From an uncultured Oscillibacter sp. (GTDB taxonomy: Bacteria; Bacillota; Clostridia; Oscillospirales; Oscillospiraceae), in the NCBI GenBank assembly GCA_946494635.1, contig CAMMCS010000026.1, forward strand, positions 1 through 15,356: 15,356 nucleotides of DNA, written 5' to 3'. The notes beneath the pieces were generated by a model. It did no database searches. It worked only from the letters and a program-made list of their open reading frames with translations, and was not told the origin of the DNA. Shown piece after piece: positions 12,425-15,356 of the stretch; the stretch's first letter is position 1; each line of letters opens with the position of its first letter. The translations under genes were made by a program, and so were the position numbers.

Positions 12425-13666
12425 TCAGATTCCCTCCGCGAAATTGCCGTTCACAAACACCGGGATCTCCCGCCCGTCGTGGGTGGTGCCGGTGATGTTC
12501 AAATCCGCTGTGCCCACCATGAAGTCCACATGGGTGATGGAGTCGTTGAGGCCATGGGCCTTCAGCTCGTCCTTGCTCATCTCCTGGCCGCCCTTCAGGC
12601 AGGGATACGCCTCGCCGAAGGCGATGTGGCAGGCGGCGTTCTCGTCGAACAGCGTGTTGTAGAACAGGATCTTCTGGTTGGAGATGGGGCTGTCGTAGGG
12701 CACCAGGGCCACCTCACCGAAGTAGCTGGCCCCCTCGTCCACGGTGACGGCGGCCTTGAGGGCCTCCTCCCCCTGCTCCGCGTGGACCTCCACGATCTTC
12801 CCCTCCTTCACCACGAAGCGGAACCTGTCGATGATGGTGCCGTTGTGGGACAGGGGCAGGGCGGAGTACACCACGCCGTTGACGCCGGTCTTCAGGGGGG
12901 AGGTAAACACCTCCTCCGTGGGGATGTTGGCGATATACGTCTGACCGGCGAGGGTCACGTCGTTGCCCGCCTCCCAGATGTGGCCCTCCGGCAGCTCCAC
13001 CGTCAGGTCCGTGCCCAGGGAATTGGTGTAGCGGAGGGATTTGAAGTTCAGCTGGTTCAGCTTCTCCACCCGGCGGGCCAGGGTCTCGATGTGCTGGTGC
13101 CACTTGTCCACGCACCCGCCGTCGCCGGAGATGCGGACCGCCTGGAAGATGGCCTCCCACAGCTTTTCCATCGCCGCCTCCTCCGGCAGATCCGGGAACA
13201 CCTTCTTCGCCCAGCTGGGGATGGGGATGGAGGCGATGCACCAGGGGAAGCCGCCGCACATCTGCAGCCGGTCAAAGTCCTTCAGGGCCTTGCCGCTGGC
13301 CTGCTGGGCCCGGACGATGCGGCCGTGATCCACGCCCTTGAGATTCTCCGGGTCACTGGCGGAGATGGCCAGGTATGCCGCCCCCTCCAGGGCATAGTCG
13401 TTGTAGAAGTGCCGCCGCCACAGGGGCACGGTGTCGAACACGTCGTCCGCGGCGTGGAGGTACTTCATCCGGCCCAGCGCGTCGTCGCTCCAGTTCATCA
13501 CCACTTCCCGGCAGCCGGCCTCATAGGCCTCCGCCGCGCAGAGCCGGGCGAAGAAGGCGCACTCCACCGGAGAGGAGATCACCAGCGTCTGTCCCCTCTG
13601 GACGTTCAGGCCCACCCGCACCAGCAGCTGGGCGTATTCTTTCAGCTTTTCTTCCATGGATCCCAT
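12425..13666 (-). CDS. M29 family (thermophilic) aminopeptidase
   Basis: This 413-aa cytoplasmic metallo-aminopeptidase of family M29 (AmpS/PepS/aminopeptidase T) removes N-terminal residues from peptides with a two-metal site. The family's metal ligands are visible in order: Glu251 in NIPTEEVF, Glu318 in SYFGEVALVP, His347 in ENAACHIAFGEAY, and His379 with Asp381 in THVDFMVG. Its length matches the family (about 410). The end FVNGNFAEGI closes the active-site domain. The ATG at 13666 has AAAGGA 9 nt ahead; a second in-frame ATG at 13657 has no good site. A sigma-A promoter lies 40-70 bp upstream. It may be co-transcribed with the downstream carbonic anhydrase, since no clear terminator separates them. 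Confidence 0.95.
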   Translation of the reverse strand: MGSMEEKLKEYAQLLVRVGLNVQRGQTLVISSPVECAFFARLCAAEAYEAGCREVVMNWSDDALGRMKYLHAADDVFDTVPLWRRHFYNDYALEGAAYLAISASDPENLKGVDHGRIVRAQQASGKALKDFDRLQMCGGFPWCIASIPIPSWAKKVFPDLPEEAAMEKLWEAIFQAVRISGDGGCVDKWHQHIETLARRVEKLNQLNFKSLRYTNSLGTDLTVELPEGHIWEAGNDVTLAGQTYIANIPTEEVFTSPLKTGVNGVVYSALPLSHNGTIIDRFRFVVKEGKIVEVHAEQGEEALKAAVTVDEGASYFGEVALVPYDSPISNQKILFYNTLFDENAACHIAFGEAYPCLKGGQEMSKDELKAHGLNDSITHVDFMVGTADLNITGTTHDGREIPVFVNGNFAEGI

Positions 13667-13706
13667 ATGATCCCATCCTTTCCAAGGGTTTCCTCACCCA
13701 ACGTTC

Positions 13707-13735
13707 ATTGTAGAGCATCTCCCCCGCAAAGTAAA
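13707..13735 (-). promoter_or_regulatory. sigma-A type promoter of the M29 aminopeptidase gene
   Basis: On the minus strand TTTACT (13735-13730) and TACAAT (13712-13707) have 17-nt spacing. The -35 lies in the loop of a hairpin CCCCGC-AAAGTAAA-GCGGGG (13722-13741), which would form in transcripts reading through from the YihY gene. Confidence 0.6.
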
Positions 13736-13763
13736 GCGGGGACCGGCGGGATTTAAAAAACGT

Positions 13764-14636
13764 TTACGATTCCCCGGCCCGGTCCTTTCGCAGGGAGATC
13801 AGCGTGGCGTTCAGCTCCGCCCCCATGATGAGGGTGACGGCGGTCATATACAGCCAGATCAGCAGGGCGATGGCCGTGCCGATGGAACCGTACAGCAGGG
13901 AGTAATTGGCAAAATTCTGCACATAGGAGGCATACAGCCAGTTGAGCGCCAGCCAGGCCACCAGGGCCGTGATGGTGCCGGGCCAGATGTTCCGCCAGGG
14001 CTGGCGGCCGTCCTGGGACAGGGCGTACAGGAAAAACAGGGCGAAGTACCCCGCCACCGCCGCCACCGGGAACCGCAGATCCGCCCACAGCTGCGCCCAG
14101 AACCGGGGCAGGCCGAAGTTGTCCACCGCGTAGAGCAGCACCCGGTCCCCCACGCTCATCAGCGTCAGCGTCAGGGCGATGGTGGCGATCAGCACCGCGG
14201 TGTACAGCAGTGTCTTCACCAGCTGGGACAGGGCCCCCCGGGGCGGCCCCAGGTGGTAGGCGATCCGCACGGAGCGCATCAGTGTGTTGGTGGCCCGCAT
14301 GGGGAAGTACAGGGAGAAAAACAGGCCGAACAGCAGCAGCTTCACGCTGGGGTTCCGCCCCACATAGGTGAGATACACCCCGATAAAGGATACCACCTCC
14401 CGGGGCAGAAAATCCCCCAGCGCCTCCAAAATCGCGTCCACGTTCAGCTGCAGCAGGCCCAGCAGCGAGCTGACGAAGATCAGCAGGGGAAAGATCATGA
14501 ACAGCAGGTAAAAGGCCAGGGCCGCCCCCTGCATCCCCACATTGTGCCGCAGATACCGCTGCACCAGCAGATAAATGCCCCGCAGGAAGCGGTTCTTCGG
14601 CAGCTCCATCCAGTTCCGCCGAGCCAGGCGCCTCAT
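13764..14636 (-). CDS. YihY/virulence factor BrkB family membrane protein
   Basis: This 290-aa inner-membrane protein has about six helices and the family's characteristic order. It has an amphipathic N-terminus, then GMQGAALAFYLLFMIFPLLIFVSSLLGLL (helix 1, with the A-x-A-F-Y-L-x-F pattern). Further helices follow at FGLFFSLYFPM, TLLYTAVLIATIALTLTLMSVG and FPVAAVAGYFALFFLYALS. The conserved WPGTITALVAWLALNWLYASYVQNFANYSLLYGSIGTAIALLIWLYMTAVTLIMGAELNA block ends the protein. The function is unsettled; the old RNase BN label is wrong for this family. I chose the ATG at 14636 because GGGGGAGGG lies 6 nt ahead; upstream in-frame starts (ATG 14672, TTG 14684) have no such site. The gene stands between the ArsC-like and aminopeptidase genes on the same strand. 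Confidence 0.93.
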   Translation of the reverse strand: MRRLARRNWMELPKNRFLRGIYLLVQRYLRHNVGMQGAALAFYLLFMIFPLLIFVSSLLGLLQLNVDAILEALGDFLPREVVSFIGVYLTYVGRNPSVKLLLFGLFFSLYFPMRATNTLMRSVRIAYHLGPPRGALSQLVKTLLYTAVLIATIALTLTLMSVGDRVLLYAVDNFGLPRFWAQLWADLRFPVAAVAGYFALFFLYALSQDGRQPWRNIWPGTITALVAWLALNWLYASYVQNFANYSLLYGSIGTAIALLIWLYMTAVTLIMGAELNATLISLRKDRAGES

Positions 14637-14689
14637 TGCAATCCCTCCCCCTCTTTCCCGCTTCTCTTCCATAGTATGCACCAAAAGGC

Positions 14690-14702
14690 GCGGCTCTGCC
14701 GC
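14690..14702 (-). terminator. weak hairpin between ArsC-like and YihY genes
   Basis: GCGGC-TCT-GCCGC forms a 5-bp GC stem. On the minus strand it is followed by GCCTTTTGG, a short T-run. It lies 12 bp after the stop of the ArsC-like gene and could give partial termination. Confidence 0.4.
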
Positions 14703-14714
14703 CCTTTTTCCGGC

Positions 14715-15050
14715 TTACTCCCAGGTCTGCCACACCTCCGGGCAGTAGCCCACCGTGGCCTCCTTCCCGTTGCGGACAATGGGGGTCACAAACAGCTCCG
14801 GGTGCTCCAGCAGCTTTTCCTCCCGGGCGTCCGGGGTGATATAGGCCATGTACAGGTCCTCATAGGCCCGGCATTTCGTGTTCACCAGGGCGTCAAAGCC
14901 CACTTTCTGCTTGACGGACTGGTACTCCCGGGGGGATAATCCCTTTGAGGGCAGGTCGATATACTGGTATTTGATGCGGCGCTCCTTGAACCACCGCTCC
15001 GCCTTCTTGGAGTCGAAGGACTTGGAGGAACCAAAGATCTGAATATTCAT
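14715..15050 (-). CDS. ArsC/Spx-like thioredoxin-fold protein lacking the catalytic cysteine
   Basis: This 111-aa protein has the length and layout of the ArsC/Spx/YffB family. It has a first strand MNIQIFG, a helix SFDSKKAERWFKERRI, a second strand YQYIDL, a helical middle (LSPREYQSVKQKVGFDALV) and the conserved cis-Pro end LFVTPIVRNGKEATVGYCPEVWQTW. Close relatives carry a redox cysteine after the first strand (pattern IFG-x-x-x-C-F-D-T-K-K). Here the residue is Ser11 (GSSKSFDSKK), so arsenate reductase activity by the usual mechanism is doubtful. Cys residues remain at about 66 and 102. It may act as a regulator or have lost function. I chose the ATG at 15050, with AGGAG 6 nt ahead. It is divergent from the Sir2 gene. 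Confidence 0.87.
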   Translation of the reverse strand: MNIQIFGSSKSFDSKKAERWFKERRIKYQYIDLPSKGLSPREYQSVKQKVGFDALVNTKCRAYEDLYMAYITPDAREEKLLEHPELFVTPIVRNGKEATVGYCPEVWQTWE

Positions 15051-15106
15051 ACTGCGCTCCTGTCTCAAAAATCAAACACATCCGGATATGGAATGGAGGG
15101 CCCGAT

Positions 15107-15356
15107 ATGACGGACGAGATCAAGCGGCTGAAGGAACTGGTGGAGAGCTCCGGCAGCATCGTGTTTTTCGGCGGTGCCGGCGTCAGCACGGAATCCGGCA
15201 TCCCGGACTTCCGCAGCACCGGCGGCCTGTACCACCAGGAATGGAAGTATCCGCCTGAGGTGATTTTAAGCCATACCTTTTACGAAAGCAACCCCGAAGA
15301 ATTTTTCCGCTTCTACCGGGCCAAGATGCTGGCCCCTGATGCCAGGCCCAACGCCG
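15107..15356 (+). CDS. Sir2 family NAD-dependent protein deacylase, 5' part
   Basis: The first 83 codons are visible and the frame is open at the right edge. GGAGG stands 7 nt before the ATG. The NAD-binding motif GAGVSTESGIPDFRS (about residues 23-37), preceded by a hydrophobic strand SIVFFG, is diagnostic of sirtuins. GGLYHQEWKYPPEVILSHTFYESNPEEFFRFYR is the usual segment of the small-domain/cofactor-loop region in bacterial CobB-type enzymes. The enzyme removes acyl groups from lysines using NAD+. The zinc cysteines and catalytic His lie beyond the window. The 56-bp gap to the divergent ArsC-like gene contains no promoter I can call with confidence. Confidence 0.95.
   Translation, partial: MTDEIKRLKELVESSGSIVFFGGAGVSTESGIPDFRSTGGLYHQEWKYPPEVILSHTFYESNPEEFFRFYRAKMLAPDARPNA

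Noticed and set aside
12479..13756. 425-codon plus-strand open frame opposite the M29 aminopeptidase
   Set aside because: Shadow of a gene with intact metal ligands; no ribosome site and no domain.
1..15356. CRISPR array, insertion sequence, prophage or RNA genes
   Set aside because: No regularly spaced repeats, transposase, integrase, phage structural genes, tRNA or rRNA could be found by reading both strands.

Overview
The window looks like chromosomal DNA of a GC-rich, anaerobic gut-type member of the Clostridia, probably an Oscillospiraceae relative of Flavonifractor or Lawsonibacter. The grounds are strong Firmicutes-type ribosome binding sites (AGGAGG), sigma-A type promoters with 17-bp spacers, ECF sigma factor/membrane partner gene pairs, a small XRE regulator paired with a DUF3169-like membrane protein, and dense coding with GC-rich third positions. 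The genus is inference from gene style; no rRNA or tRNA is present to fix it.

Left part (1-5808). The 3' end of a secreted or membrane DUF4179/DUF5643-like protein (plus strand) faces a six-gene minus-strand operon that starts at a good promoter near 5606-5634. In transcription order it encodes a membrane-anchored glycerophosphodiester phosphodiesterase, a class II (FucA-like) aldolase, MtnA isomerase, a DUF4304-type protein, a DeoD purine nucleoside phosphorylase, and a small unrecognised protein with a Cys-Gly-Cys motif. DeoD, MtnA and the aldolase form a complete three-step route from 5'-deoxyadenosine or methylthioadenosine to DHAP plus an aldehyde (the DHAP shunt / 5-deoxyribose disposal logic). 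This is the most interesting metabolic reading of the window.

Middle part (5809-10466). An AT-rich orphan gene of unknown origin is followed by two ECF sigma factor cassettes in the same orientation. Each sigma gene overlaps, by ATGA, a gene for a single-pass membrane partner, probably an anti-sigma. A 37-nt region upstream of each sigma gene can be aligned without gaps and is probably an autoregulated ECF promoter. Between the cassettes, on the minus strand, lies a tightly coupled unit: a 72-aa XRE regulator, a 250-aa six-span membrane protein, and a 23-aa hydrophobic peptide whose start overlaps the preceding stop. Its promoter is embedded in a 53-bp region with two 20-bp inverted arms, evidently the regulator's own operator. 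A perfect 41-nt REP-like hairpin separates this unit from the first ECF cassette.

Right part (10467-15356). Housekeeping and envelope genes on the minus strand: an AI-2E family permease, a gamma-class carbonic anhydrase, an M29 aminopeptidase, a YihY/BrkB membrane protein, and an ArsC/Spx-like protein that has serine where the catalytic cysteine is expected. A divergent Sir2 deacylase gene runs off the right edge. No CRISPR array, insertion sequence, tRNA or rRNA was seen.
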